DNA of 64,000 bases from Mactra quadrangularis. Its lineage: Eukaryota > Mollusca > Bivalvia > Venerida > Mactridae. The DNA is taken from assembly GCA_025267735.1 (NCBI GenBank), contig CM046308.1, positions 40,785,267 to 40,849,266 of the forward strand, written 5' to 3'. Position 1 is the first letter of the stretch, and every line of letters begins with the position of its first letter. Both the position numbers and the translations under genes were made by a program. The notes beneath the pieces are model-generated. The model worked only from the letters and a program-made list of their open reading frames with translations, searched no databases and had not been told where the DNA came from. This document shows positions 9,901-19,640 of this stretch, piece after piece.

Positions 9901-11327
9901 GAGATCATCTCTGACCATAGCACTCAATGTAGACTTGAGTATGTACTCACTGAAAAATGTAAATATATATACCAGGAGAAATTTGATTGGTTCATATCCT
10001 CATCACCATATAAAACATTATGTAATGTTAAAATACGCCTACATGAGAAGAAGGCTCGTGATAGGAGATCATTAACTATATATACATGGTAAGGTTGTTT
10101 AGTTACCTGTTATAAAGAAATTGTTATATGGAATATCGATCTACATAAGTTAAGTATAGTGCCACTAGTAGAACCATTTAACTTGATGGTCTTAATAGCT
10201 GAATGATTATGATATAGGAACCTTTTTCTTCTAACAACAAGTAATGGGGATTGTTAAACTAGGCATGATTTTACTATAACCTAGGTGATCCTTTTAGCAG
10301 AAATTTACATAACATCAGTTTGTATTTTAATTGATTTAATGTCTCAATATGACAATACAATAATATGTTAATTGTCACCTTATACAATACTCTTAGTATT
10401 ATATATAAAAGTGGAGAAATTACCAGGAAAAGTGGAGAACTTACCAGGAAAGTGGAGAAATGACCAGGGGAGAAATGTCTTGTTTCCAACCTGAATAGGT
10501 ATATATATAGTACCAGTCAAATGATAATTAGAAGTGGCTTCAACTAGTTGAAATATGTAAAATTTTTAAGTCTTGAAAAAGTATGTTGAAAAAGTAATGG
10601 CAAAATATGTGTCGTGAATAGTGAAATGTGTGTCGCGAACAAATCTCCCTCATTGGGATTAGCTAAAGTTGGCATGTCTGTTTACTGCTATATTAATAGA
10701 TTGGCCATGGTCAAATAGTTAGAGTATTTTACTGGCAAACATTATGCAATGCTGGTTTAAGATTTCTATCATATCTAAAATACACTAGGTTGTTTTCTTG
10801 AGACTCTTTTATAACAGGAAGCTTTGAAGGAAATAGGGAATATCTGTAGGCAGCTCGCCACTATTATATTCATATGTTATTGAAAAAATTTTATATGCAG
10901 CATAAAGTACCAAACATTACTTTCACTTATGGATTTTGATTTATTTTACAGCACCGATGAGGAATTGTTCTTGGCTGTTCATCAACTGTACTCATATCTA
11001 CCAGACTCCACTGTGATTCTTCCTAAAAAACAATCCCAGAATGCAAAGCAAACAAAATGTCTGATAGCTCTTCAAAAGGAGGCTAGATTCCTACATTCTG
11101 GTTTAAAAGAGCTTCTAAGTGATCAAGATCATGAAATGAAAGGTTCTAGTGACACAGATGAGGATGAAAGTGATTTGAGGAAAGTTGGTGAAAAATTTAA
11201 AAGAAACAGACAGGCAGTGGTTCAGAAACAAGATAAAATAATGACCAGTGACAAAATAAAACATTTTAAAGATCAGTATAGAACTATTCAAGTATCCTCT
11301 GATTCAAGAGTGTTAGATCTTAGTTGA
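1369..11327 (+). CDS. Gene A: unrecognised protein with Cys pairs and acidic repeats (3' part, four coding exons)
   Basis: Joining 1369-1535, 8065-8918, 9848-10088 and 10952-11327 gives 1638 nt, an open frame of 545 residues plus stop. Every junction keeps phase: AG|G, G|AT, TG|C. All borders are GT/AG (donors gtaagt, gtaaga, gtaagg). Seen in the protein: two Cys-x2-Cys pairs (CESC at about 122-125, CDKC at 152-155), the spacing of a zinc ribbon; a beta-rich stretch after them; six 11-residue units ending GGV (about 220-290); an acidic patch (EDIDMDD); and a charged, probably helical C-terminus ending in LDLS. The N-terminus is missing because the first visible exon starts with an acceptor. 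I do not recognise the family. An OB-fold with an embedded zinc ribbon, as in single-strand DNA-binding proteins, is a guess from the pattern only. A LINE and a 3.2 kb inverted-repeat element sit in its first visible intron. Confidence 0.72.
1837..3690 (+). CDS. Non-LTR retrotransposon reverse transcriptase (617-codon open frame)
   Basis: This is the polymerase part of a LINE ORF2-type protein, which copies element RNA at a nicked target. Motifs in order: TGLDGLAPKF (about 127-136), KNYRPISILP (183-192), SGFRKSHSCETAL (221-233), motif A FLDLTKAFD with catalytic Asp (254-262), motif B GVPQGSVLGP (312-321), motif C FADD with the catalytic pair (341-344), then the LGVHID and RAARIIL regions of the C-terminal domain. 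The N-terminal AP-endonuclease is absent. The first 55 or so residues do not look like LINE protein, so the true element probably begins near 1990 and the frame merely reads in from flanking DNA. The catalytic core is uninterrupted, implying a fairly young insertion. The clade (CR1, RTE or Jockey-like) is not determined. Confidence 0.9.
   Translation: MQLIVFHLDESYTLIVQHKGYLDVTLHGNLDPVSPGSTGYLFTEIGFDTHCFLLTDPKLAADSFNNYFISIFESAPNLNDNLNECTKTKIKDFVETKTESDKFFDIPPISFNFIEKELQNLDPTKSTGLDGLAPKFLKVTADIIARPLEKIFNLSIETCKYPNTYKIAKITPIFKKGSKSDKKNYRPISILPVLSKIYERHVCLHVTKYFEENNLFSNNQSGFRKSHSCETALVNIVDEWINNINENNLIGTVFLDLTKAFDLINHKLLLHKLKCYKFGDKSVDWFLSYLTHRHQKVCLAGELSESLEINAGVPQGSVLGPILFLIYINDLPLFVQKAQMFADDTTLTASGRNKDDVNVKLQSQLDSVQTWCDINGMVPNASKTKSMFISASNHYEKSNNNLATPYLQLNNEPLEQVSGQKLLGVHIDKNLNWKLQVEATLKQCNRLLYLLLRIKQFLNLHTRKLYFNAYILPHIDYCCTIWGSCNMDLSNAILKFQKRAARIILDQPFDAPSEELFKRLNWMKFADRVDYKKAILVYKSLNNYAPGYLNSKFVFCNNSKLRSNSNKQLQVPKPNLEFFRKSLTYSGSVIWNEIPLNIRLAKSLTSFKNQYLKWKSH
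1990..3937 (+). mobile_element. 5'-truncated LINE insertion with (TTA)n tail
   Basis: It comprises the reverse transcriptase frame, a 3' UTR with AATAAA near 3880, and a tail of TTA repeats (3889-3937). The 3' UTR segment around 3838-3890 recurs inverted at 41810-41860 next to a degraded copy of the same protein end, which fixes the family's 3' boundary. The 5' boundary is approximate. It lies in sense orientation within the intron of gene A. Confidence 0.8.
4561..4646. mobile_element. Palindromic MITE, copy P1 (degraded)
   Basis: The arms CATATTGAGTGTTGCCCGCA and the inverse of TGCAGACAACCCGCGATATG pair imperfectly around a GCGAGTTACTACAG centre. Same layout as the copy at 9568. Confidence 0.55.
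4913..4960. repeat. Short GC-rich hairpin
   Basis: TACCGACCC and GGGTCGGTA form a 9-bp stem around an AATTTT-containing loop within the foldback element. Function unknown. Confidence 0.4.
5690..5845 (-). repeat. tRNA-like / SINE fragment
   Basis: On the minus strand GGTTCGAATCC (5787-5797) matches an RNA polymerase III B box, in a GC-richer stretch inside the foldback element. No clear A box or cloverleaf is seen, so this is a decayed SINE head rather than a tRNA gene. Confidence 0.4.
6185..6490. repeat. 42-bp minisatellite
   Basis: Four near-identical 42-bp units (aatggtgaccaatgtaac...) are preceded by two or three diverged units based on 'aatggtgactta'. The array opens frames on both strands that look protein-like but are repeats only. 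Confidence 0.85.
7264..8064. other. Intron of gene A, no other feature seen
   Basis: AT-rich intronic sequence ending in the acceptor ctcccttttgttgcag. Frames near 7658-7902 lack splice context and coding character. Confidence 0.5.
8065..8918 (+). CDS. Gene A, large central exon with Cys pairs and 11-residue repeats
   Basis: Acceptor tttgttgcag at 8064; donor gtaaga at 8919. The open frame would run on to a stop at 8962, but the donor inside it joins in phase to the exon at 9848, so splicing is preferred. It carries CESC and CDKC pairs, then six 33-nt units (about 8557-8765) encoding 11-residue repeats of the form S-x-x-(G/D)-(S/A)-D/N-x-x-G-G-V. An ATG at 8072 could serve as a start if the upstream exon were non-coding, but the upstream exon is open and in phase. 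Confidence 0.75.
8557..8765 (+). repeat. Coding 33-bp minisatellite in gene A
   Basis: Six 33-nt units keep the frame and vary mainly in the charged residues (HNEGG, DQRGG, DNEGG, NKRGR, DKKGG, DKESG). Expansion in whole codons implies selection to keep the frame. Confidence 0.75.
9015..9315 (+). repeat. Interspersed repeat R3, copy a
   Basis: About 290 bp shared with 12655-12924 and 53535-53809, including GTCAGATCTTTATGAAACTT and CCATGTGATGAACAGAATTA. It ends in the hairpin AATGTGG-TTT-CCACATT. No inverted ends or coding frame. The hairpin end is compatible with a Helitron-like 3' end, but no CTRR terminus is evident. Confidence 0.7.
9568..9654. mobile_element. Palindromic MITE, copy P2 (near perfect)
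   Basis: GAGGGTTGCCCACAAGACTG at the left pairs with CAGTCTTGCGGGCAACCCTC at the right, giving one hairpin with a loop of about 35 bases containing AGAGCGAGTTACTACAG. The outer bases ACATAT/ATGTGT extend the stem. Confidence 0.75.
9848..10088 (+). CDS. Gene A, third visible coding exon
   Basis: Acceptor tttacag, donor gtaagg. The frame (DIHHDRLAWQ at the start, DRRSLTIYT at the end) is open throughout and completes codons on both sides (G|AT and TG|C). Rich in His, Tyr and Cys; no domain recognised. Confidence 0.75.
10952..11327 (+). CDS. Gene A, terminal coding exon
   Basis: Acceptor ttattttacag at 10951. It encodes 124 residues plus stop: TDEELFLAVHQLYSYLP, then a Lys/Glu-rich probably helical segment with an acidic stretch (SSDTDEDESDL) and a basic one (KFKRNRQ). 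It ends LDLS. No family recognised. Confidence 0.75.
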
Positions 11328-11338
11328 TTTATCTTTAA

Positions 11339-11687
11339 AGGTACTAGTTCACAGATTTGGTTAAAATTTTTCCATATTTTCAAAATGCCACTCAGTTTCT
11401 GTAATTGTGTCCAAAAAAAAAGTCTTAATGTTTTAGGTCAAACTGACCTATACTATAGATTGCAAGAAATATACAATAAAAGTCACAAAAATGCTCTAAA
11501 ATTTCTATACCGTAACATACGGGGTAGATATTTACTACACGAAACACCATCATTTGTTGTTTTATGTCAGTTTGCACTAAAATTGTCATTATCAAATCAC
11601 TAATTTTCTGCTAAAAAATGTTTCCAAACATATTTGATAGTTTTAGAAAAAAATCATGTATAAGTTGAAATCTGTGAATGAGTACCT
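11339..11687. mobile_element. TTAA-flanked MITE, copy K1, in gene A 3' UTR
   Basis: The ends AGGTACTAGTTCACAGATTT and the inverse of AAATCTGTGAATGAGTACCT are flanked by TTAA at 11335-11338 and 11688-11691. TTAA duplication is typical of piggyBac and Kolobok elements. The left TTAA lies 7 bp after the gene A stop. The first AATAAA after the stop is inside it (11475-11480). Confidence 0.8.
11475..11480 (+). promoter_or_regulatory. Candidate polyadenylation signal of gene A
   Basis: First AATAAA downstream of the stop codon at 11327, about 150 bp away and inside MITE K1. Use is inferred. Confidence 0.35.
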
Positions 11688-11843
11688 TTAAGTCTTACTT
11701 AGTTTCGAAAGCAACTTTTAGTAAAATACAGTCATCACTTGAGCCTGCTACCCCTAAGCCTGGAACTATAAACATAAATTTGAACCATTGAAAATTTATT
11801 ATTTCATAGAATGGGGTTAGTTTATAATTTTGCTTTTCAATTA

Positions 11844-12210
11844 GGGACTTTTGTCAGTTATCTTTCCCTGATAAAATCTGAATCAATCCAATTGGTAAGT
11901 AGGTCCTTACAGTTGGAATCCTCGGATTTTATCATGGAATTTCTATGTAAGGATAACAAAATATTCATCTAATATCTTTCTTGTTAATTAAGATTATTAT
12001 CAGAAATGGTGAAATTTAGATAGTTCTTTACCCTACAGTGTAACAATACGTAGCTTGATTTTCAAACAAATTAAATGATTTACAAAAGAGTTATTTAAGA
12101 TTAATTTTAGCAAATTGACAATAAAAAGTAAAGGTAAAATCCGAGTAATCCAACTGATTGGACCTACCTATTTGAAGAGTATACAAGGGGAAATAACTGA
12201 CTTAAGTCCC
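11844..12210. mobile_element. Harbinger-like MITE, copy H1
   Basis: The ends GGGACTTTTGTCAGTTATCT and the inverse of AAATAACTGACTTAAGTCCC are flanked by TTA on both sides. The 3-bp TTA/TAA duplication and GGG-type termini fit PIF/Harbinger. Same family as 47908-48264 and 55536-55895. Confidence 0.8.
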
Positions 12211-12654
12211 TTATTTATGACAAAGCAAGTCAGGTCAGTGCCCTAGAGGTGATGACTGAAAATGCTAAGAAGAGTTAATGTTTTAAATTTTTAATCTGTT
12301 TCTTCACATTAATGTAAAATTTCTATGCCTTACTTGCTAAACTCAGGTATTTTGTCTGTGCATTAGTAAAAATCTGTGTGTGCCATAGAAGTGAATATTT
12401 TGCGAATTGACCTAAGTTTACCGTTACAGTCTTTTGTTAACTATTTCAAATTTGAGCGTTTCTGTTATAAAGATTTAGTTAATTACAATGTTGACTTTTT
12501 TCCAAAATAAAAATTCATCACAACTGCATTTAATTTGTGGACATTAGAATTTTTTATTTCTCTTTGAAAAAAGATGTGTCTTTTCGCATATCTGTGTTTT
12601 ATTTTTTGGTATTGCAGTTTCTCTTCTATATGTTTGTCCTACCTCATTTTTAGG
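12211..12654. other. No feature seen
   Basis: AT-rich sequence between two repeats; no exon or repeat recognised. Confidence 0.4.
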
Positions 12655-12924
12655 CAGATTTTTAAACGAAAAAAATCGTTGAAACACAGGCAGGTGGGCA
12701 TTCGTCCTGTGTCGTTTACAGTTGCATTGAAGTTTTCAATTTAGCATATATTTCTGCCATTAATTGTCAGATCTTTCTGTAACTTAATACAATGATATCA
12801 TACTATGTGATGAACAGAATTAGAAAGTAACCGCAATTCTGTCTGGCTTTATTATAGATTATTTTCCTTTAAAATTTTTGTGTTAAAGTTTTTAAATCCG
12901 GCTTTAATGTGGTTTCCACATTAC
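12655..12924 (+). repeat. Interspersed repeat R3, copy b
   Basis: Matches the copies at 9015 and 53535 along its length and ends in the same AATGTGG/CCACATT hairpin. Confidence 0.7.
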
Positions 12925-13267
12925 ATTTTCTTGTTAGTCTAATTATTTAGAATTTATTGTAATTGTTTGCATGTGCATGATTCATATAGATATCAACAAT
13001 TAAAGTTGTTAAGAGTTATTGTCATTTGTTTATGTTATTTAAACAGAAAGAATGATTTTGTATTGTATATATGCCAGTTTTGAATATTGAATTTGTTCAT
13101 TAGTTTTAATGTATTTTAATTTTTGAGTTAATATATTTCTCTTGTAAACAATAACCTTATTTACTAAAATCTTTATCTTTTGTATTTTCTTAATTGTTCA
13201 TCTTTTACAAGGGAGCTATTCCTCAAATTGATGCTTGAATGTTTGTCATTGTGTTACATTTGAAATT

Positions 13268-13545
13268 GAACCCAGGTTGGAAGCACAGTTGGTAGGGCGC
13301 CTGGTTTTCGAATCTAGTGTCCCGAAGAGGGTACTTTTACCAGGGAAGGTTATAACCTTTAATGAAAATTTGACAATAATGTCAATTTTCCTCCATTAAT
13401 GAGGTACATGGAGAAGTTTCCGGCATTGTTGAAGGAAAGGTGAGTACTGGTTATAGACAAGAGTCTAGGAAAGCTAGGTTAGGTAGGTGCACTGAACACC
13501 GTTATTTTACCTAAACAACAAGTTGCTACGGCATTAAACCCAACA
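13268..13545 (+). mobile_element. tRNA-derived SINE, family S2
   Basis: tRNA-like head with AGCACAGTTGGTAGGGCGCC (A box region), then the body AGGGAAGGTTATAACCTTTA...GTCAATTTTCCTCCATTAAT and TACTGGTTATAGACAAGAGT, all shared with 61675-61960. Ends near an A-rich tail. Confidence 0.75.
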
Positions 13546-13855
13546 ACAAAAAATTGAAATTTCTGAACTTATTCTACCAGTTAAATGATATTCCAATAAA
13601 AAAATTTTAAGAAAATGTTTGGTTGTTTGATAATCTTGCTAAAATAACGATTAAGGTCTGCAACAAACAAAGTGGTTGTTTAAAACCCAAACTTGGTTAT
13701 TAAGGCCCATAAACAATTTGGTCAATTAAGGCCTGAAAAAAAACTTGATATATGTTTTATGGTGTGTACTTCAAATCAGATAATTATTGAAGATGCTTGA
13801 TTCAAGTATAGGGGGAATCAATATCCTACTTCTTAAAACATAGCTGTATAGATTC

Positions 13856-14095
13856 TAGGACATTTGCCCCCACGGACATTTGCCCCCCCCTCCCCCTGGA
13901 CATTAGCCCCCCAGACATTTCCCCCCCTGACATTTGCCCTTTTTTTTGACAGGGCAGACATTTGCCCTTCTCAGTTTCTTGAAGGGCGGACATTTGCCCT
14001 TCTCAGTTTTTTGAAGGGCGGACATTTGCCCCCTTGTTTGTTTTGACTAGGCGGATGGGCATGGGCAGATGTCGGGGGGGGCAAATGTCTGGATA
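13856..14095. repeat. C-rich repeat of 'GGACATTTGCCC' with inverted right end
   Basis: Seven or more units of GACATTTGCCC separated by C runs; the last is inverted (GGGGGGGCAAATGTCTGG at about 14076-14093). The two ends could therefore pair. A 60-residue Pro-rich frame here is a repeat artefact. Confidence 0.65.
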
Positions 14096-16790
14096 CCAGC
14101 TGTATAAGTCTATGAGTAACTTTATTGTTATAATTTTTTACTTAATACTGGGGCTGGGAACGAATACAAGTTTTGATGTTCGAATATTTTTCCCAGTCAT
14201 ACTTAATGCCCTTACTCTTAGCTATCGTATTTTTTGCCCACATGATCTTAATCTGATATATGGTAGATTTTGTTGATAGTGTCAACCTTTTGTCTTAACC
14301 CTTGCCCCTTTTTTCAATTTGAATATATTTGACAACTTTCTAAAGGAAATTATCAGCATTGTGTAACACTGCTCTCAGTTTTCAACTTTAAGGAGGCTAC
14401 TGAACAATATTGCATTAAAATAAAAACCTCTATTTCAGTTACAGCAAAAATGTCAATTGGCCCTTGTAGCCTCTAATCATTCAAATCTGATCAAATGTGA
14501 TTTTAGAAAATGAATCGGAGCAGTGCTGCATTAAGCGGGTAATCAAAAATTTTAAGTTTTTTTTTCAAATTTGAATAATATCAAAATTTATAAAACAAAT
14601 GTATTACTCATTCCTTTATAAATCATAGCTCTAAAGATAACGGTATAAGTCATGTATTTCATATTGCCGTTAGAAATAAAACAATGTCTTCTTTTTTTTA
14701 AATGAATAAAAAATAATTTCAGAAACTGATACTTAAACAGATGTTTCAATTTTTTTTGATGACTCATTTTATTAGAGTCAATTACATTGTTAATTAATTT
14801 AGTTATTTTTTTTGTTACTGTGACAATGGGGCAGTTTTATTTGACTATGAGTCTGTATAGAGCTATGACACATGGGATAAACGCTCCGTCCAAACAGGTG
14901 CTAACTGTATATTTTATCTTTAAGATTAATTGATCATTGGTAATTGTTAATTGATTAATTTTTTAGATATCAGATATGATGTCATGCTTGATCTATTGTA
15001 TAAATAACTGTTCAGTATAAACATGTGGCCAGTTTCCTAAGGAAATCACTACCTAGCACTTTGTCTTTTGGTACTGTTCTTAAACCAAAAGTAATCCAAG
15101 TATTGAACTACAGAAAGACTTTCGTGCACATTGAAACCTAACAAATCCATACTAATGATTACTCCTTACACATTAGATTCAAGTATAAATCGAGCAGGGC
15201 AAAAATGCGGGCGAAGTGTTTATTCTATTCAGTATGACTGGCAAATACTACTGCTTAGTGTATTAATGAGATTTGACTCCGCCCATTCACACGCTTATCA
15301 ATATAAGAAAACACCTGGGACTGACACTGAAACAAAGACGTGTCAGTTGATTGACGAAACTACTTCTATTGCCTAGAAATTAACTGCTTAGTAAATCAGA
15401 GACACATGTATCACTCCGCAGATTAAACTGGTTAGGCATTTTTGCCGATAGTTTTTTTTTTTGGTATAACTTAACCCTTCGGCGAAATCGCCTAGGTCTA
15501 ATAAGTAAGGGGGAAGTGCTAGCTAGTGATATGTTTAGGAATCTTGCCACATGTCTGATTGTTTGTTACGTGGATGGGTCATGGAAATTTAAAGACAGTG
15601 CCTATAAGAGTGCAGTTTTAGCAACTATCAGCATTTTCCTTATTAATTTGCATATTATGTTGCTATAATATCATGTTGCATCAATTGTTAAGAATTTCTT
15701 AATCAGTTTCATAAAATTTTGGGTAACTATTTTCTTATCAGAACTTTCTTACCCATTGTATACAAGTGACCTTGTCAAATCTATAGTCTTTACATTCAAT
15801 CTGACTCTTGCGGATGAGGGATGTTGCTCTGACCATTAATTTCCCTGATTTTTAGCTGTGAAACAGAAGCAGAAACCTGTTGAAATTTTAATGCTGTTTT
15901 TTGAAATTGCCTTAAAAAACTTCATGATACATGCTTAAGACCTTACTAGAGTTCTACAATGTCTCAACCATTCTCGTTCCCAGATGTTATCAAGATTGTC
16001 GATCCAATCAGTATCGAGAATCCTGATATCCTCTTGGTACAAGAATGGTCACCATTAGCGTTAAGATTTTAACAAATTGTCAAATTCATTGGTTTTTTAT
16101 GATTAAGACATTAAGGTGAACCGTACCTTACCATAGGTGCTCTTAAAACCTTTGACACCTCATATATTGACCGCAGATATCAAGAATGATTGGATATTGT
16201 GACATTAAATTGTTAAAGAAAACTTTTGACACTAGCTGTACTACATGTATTTACATTCTATATTTGTGAGAATATTGTCCATATTACATTGATTAGCATC
16301 TTTATCAATGAACCAATTAACTGATTTACCTTATAAATGTAAAATTAACCCTATTTGTTTATTTTACTACTGTAAAACCTCTATTATGCAGCCAGTAGGA
16401 CTACCATACTTGCCTTGGTATAAGAATTTAAAATTAACCATATTGCCTATTTTACTACTGTAAAACCTCTTGTATACAGCCAGTAGAAGAACTACCATAC
16501 TTACCTGTGTACATGTATAAGTTGAAATTTTGTGCTGATATAGATTGAAACAATATTCCAAGTAAAGTACTACATACAGGTACAATCTCCATAAATAGAT
16601 ATCCTGTAGAGCATTGTCATACAGGATCTCTAAGATCTCAATGGAGGGTCACATCGCTATATATAGATTTCCAGCCAGTTAATTTCAATCAAGTTGTTTT
16701 TTATAATGATTGTAATGGGTAGTGGAGAGAGGCAACTGTTAAAGAGAGATGGTTGTTGAAAAAGATGGATGTTGGACATATTAGATTGTT
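14096..16790. other. Gene-poor stretch, no supported feature
   Basis: AT-rich DNA with scattered short frames. A slightly GC-richer segment at 15150-15560 has an 81-codon frame, but without splice context or similarity I do not call a gene. Confidence 0.4.
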
Positions 16791-16799
16791 CTTAAATAC

Positions 16800-17000
16800 T
16801 GTAGTCTGACTTCAAATCTGGAGATTGCGTGTTCGAGCCCGGTCGCGGTAGGTCATACCCTATACATAAGTTGACGGCCTCGTGGTAGGATAAGTTAGTA
16901 CTGGTGATAGAAAAGTGTTCAGAAAACCTATAGTAGGAAGAGCTGGCTGTCGTATATATGACCTAAATATGTGTTGAATATAAATAATAATAAAAAATAA
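16800..17000 (+). mobile_element. tRNA-derived SINE, family S3 (degraded)
   Basis: GTGTTCGAGCCCGGTCGCGG resembles a tRNA B box region; the body has TTAGTACTGGTGATAGAAAA and GAAGAGCTGGCTG, with an A-rich end at about 16985-17005. Related copies at 31215 and 49796. Confidence 0.55.
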
Positions 17001-17629
17001 AAATATACTGCAAGGTGAACATTTGGGAGAGGTTTTCCTATAAACTTACTGTACTAAATCTGAATCGTTTTGATTGTCTAACCGTATGACTTCACATTGA
17101 TTTGTTCATTATAGATGTTCAATGGTTTGTATAAATGCCTGTGATCAGGGTTTTTTGTGCTTGCTGGAGTTTGAAATTTTTTTAAGGCCAAAATATTGAT
17201 GAATGTTAAGATTTTTATAAAATCATTGTTTTACATCCTATGCTGTTAGAACTGATCATAAAATTTTGTATAATTTCCAGTAGTTATTCCTTTAAACTTT
17301 TGTTTGAGTTTATAGATGAAAATGCAAAGAATTGTCTTTAAAAAAGGTTGAATTGAGTACCAGTAGACTTGAAACTAATGTGTTAAGCATTTAAGCAGTA
17401 TTTCTTCTCACTTGTTTAATCAATTATTTTTCATAGCTGTAAAGATCTCTTGTAAGCCGTAAACATCAGTAAACTGGTTGTCAACTAACATTAGACATGT
17501 ACATGTACATGTATATATATTTCGTCATTATCTTTTTTTTTTAATTCAATGCTAATTAAAAGTCCTTTTTAATTCTTATTAGTTGAATTCTTTTCAATTC
17601 ATGGTATACAATTTACAATTATTTTATTA

Positions 17630-17909
17630 CAGTAGAACCTCCCCAAACTGGTCCCTCTCTTAACCGGATCCCTCTCCAAACCGGACGATATCCGGTCCGC
17701 ATTTCTTCCTTATATATTTTACCCCTCTTAACCAGATACCACTGAATTCCGGATACCGGGCAACTATAACAGAAATTTTCTTCAATTTCAATGTGAATTT
17801 TCCTCCAAAAACCGGTCTTGGCTAGAATTGCCTTTAATTTGTACTTAGTATATTTAGGTTTTAAATATTGTCCGGTCCCATGCTTGTCGTGTTTGGGGAG
17901 GTTCTACTG
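17630..17909. mobile_element. pogo/Tigger-like MITE (280 bp, TA target site)
   Basis: The ends CAGTAGAACCTCCCCAAAC and the inverse of GTTTGGGGAGGTTCTACTG are perfect inverted repeats flanked by TA on both sides. CAGTAGAACCTC-type ends and TA duplication are characteristic of pogo-group elements. The interior repeats CCGG-containing units (ACCGGATCCC, ACCGGACGAT). No transposase. Confidence 0.85.
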
Positions 17910-18120
17910 TATATTGTTTCTGTACAATGAAATATTTATGGTTTATCAACCTTTCTGCAAATACTAGTTTGTTTAGACACAAATGTAGCATATGAGACAA
18001 TGTCCTTTATATGCATATGGGGGATTGACAGTAATGCTTTTAAACATCTAGTTGGCAGTTGATGTATAATTTAAGTTCAACCCATTAAATTTTACTATTT
18101 TTTAAGCATTATAATTGAGT

Positions 18121-18372
18121 CCGCCTGGCAAGCTTAGTTGGTAACACCCAAGTCTACTGATGGAGGGTTTTATGGGTTTGATTCCCAGACAGAGCATATT
18201 TTGTGGAGTTCGATCATGAAATAATTTCTATGACAATTTTCCCTCCTACCACTAATTCTTAATCATGTAGGGCAGTTGTCAGTCACTGATGGAAGTATGT
18301 GCCTAGTAACTGGTTAACAGCTAAATCCAGGGATATGGACAGTGAGTAGGTTGCTAAGGTGTTAACGCCCCC
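18121..18372 (+). mobile_element. tRNA-derived SINE, family S1, copy a
   Basis: Head CCGCCTGGCAAGCTTAGTTG (A box) with GGGTTTGATTCCC (B box); conserved core GGGCAGTTGTCAGTCACTGA; tail reaching a C/A-rich run at 18370. Same family as 37671, 40687, 45365, 51955 and 53117. Confidence 0.8.
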
Positions 18373-18392
18373 CGCCCCTCCCCCCCAAAAAA

Positions 18393-19093
18393 AAAGTTTT
18401 CAATTAATAATGGATTTATTATATTCATATTATGTTTTAGTCATTTGTGTTAATGATAAAATAAAGGATTGTTATGTAAATTTAAGGTATTTATTAAGTT
18501 ATGTGTAAAAATTTTGAATGAATGAAAAACTATGAAAATGTAAACACTTGGCTTTCCCACAGCTATTCTTTGTCCATTCTAATGGTCAGTCTGTATTCAG
18601 ACTGTCCCAATGAATAATCTCACCTAATGGTCAAGTGGTCAAGTGTTTAAACTACATTTTTATGTTATATTTGTTGACCATATTAATGACATACTTAGCT
18701 GACCAATGTTTGTCCTTTTCAACATGACCATTCCTAAATTTCTAAGTGAAGCTCTCCTATTTTATTCAAATATCTTCACATCTATGGTAAAGATTTAGGC
18801 CAAGATAACTTAAATGTTAGGTTATAATTCCCTTGCCACACTCCTTTCTGCTTCTATTCTGTCCTGGTCCCTTTTTTACAAAACAAAGTGGTACAAGGCT
18901 AGATTGTTGATGTCATATCAAAAATCTAATGATAATAAACTATTGTTATATTGTTTTCAACTGTCAATGGTGCATACATTAACCCCGCTGATTTAAATAT
19001 TCACTACAATATTTCTGTTGTCCTGATTGATTTAATTGATAAAAATATAAATCAGCTGAGTTAATGACAGTTGACTGAAAATTTAACAATATA
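18393..19093. other. No supported feature
   Basis: AT-rich. A Cys-free 60-codon frame at 18814 and its minus-strand neighbour have no supporting context. Confidence 0.35.
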
Positions 19094-19357
19094 AACTGGG
19101 GTCCAAAAGTTTCTTTACACTTGAATTTTGTTTCATATTTTATTTTTTTTGTAGCTAAAATTAATGAAGACACATTTGGTTTAACAATTTAATGAATATT
19201 TGTAATGAAAATATATATTATAGAAAATAGTTGACAGGTAATGATAAACTGTATATTAGTTGTAAAACTTATAATGACAAGTAAATTTAAGTTTGTTTAA
19301 ATATATTCCAAAACATGAAAATCAAACAATTTGTAAAGAAACTTTTAGAACCCAATG
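19094..19357. mobile_element. Tc1-like MITE
   Basis: Left AACTGGGGTCCAAAAGTTTC and right inverse (GAAACTTTTAGAACCCAATG) form inverted ends flanked by TA. The CCAAAAGTTT motif is typical of Tc1-type termini. 264 bp, no coding. Confidence 0.65.
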
Positions 19358-19398
19358 TAGTTATGTAATATGTAATGGATATTGGTCAGAAAACATTT

Positions 19399-19640
19399 TT
19401 ATACCCCCGCTTCGAAGAAGAGGGGGGTATACTGTTTTACCCTTGTCCGTGCGTGCGTCCGTGTGTCCGTTACAAATTTTCCGTCGCAGTTTTCTCAGCA
19501 ACTATAACATGCAGCAGCCTAAAACTTTGCATATTGCTTCATCCTATAGTTCTATATGGTGTAAAGCGATTTCATGCTCCTTGCTCATCTACTTCCTGTT
19601 TGTCGCATATTTTTAGATTTTGGCAGGGGTATCACTAGTG
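19399..19640. repeat. Bivalve-type repeat 'TATACCCCCGCTTCG'
   Basis: Opens with the hairpin ATACCCCCGCTTCGAAGAAG...GGGGGGTAT, then GTCCGTGCGTGCGTCCGTGT, and closes with GGCAGGGGTATCA, so the ends are partly inverted. The frames across it (107 and 87 codons) are artefacts. Confidence 0.6.
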
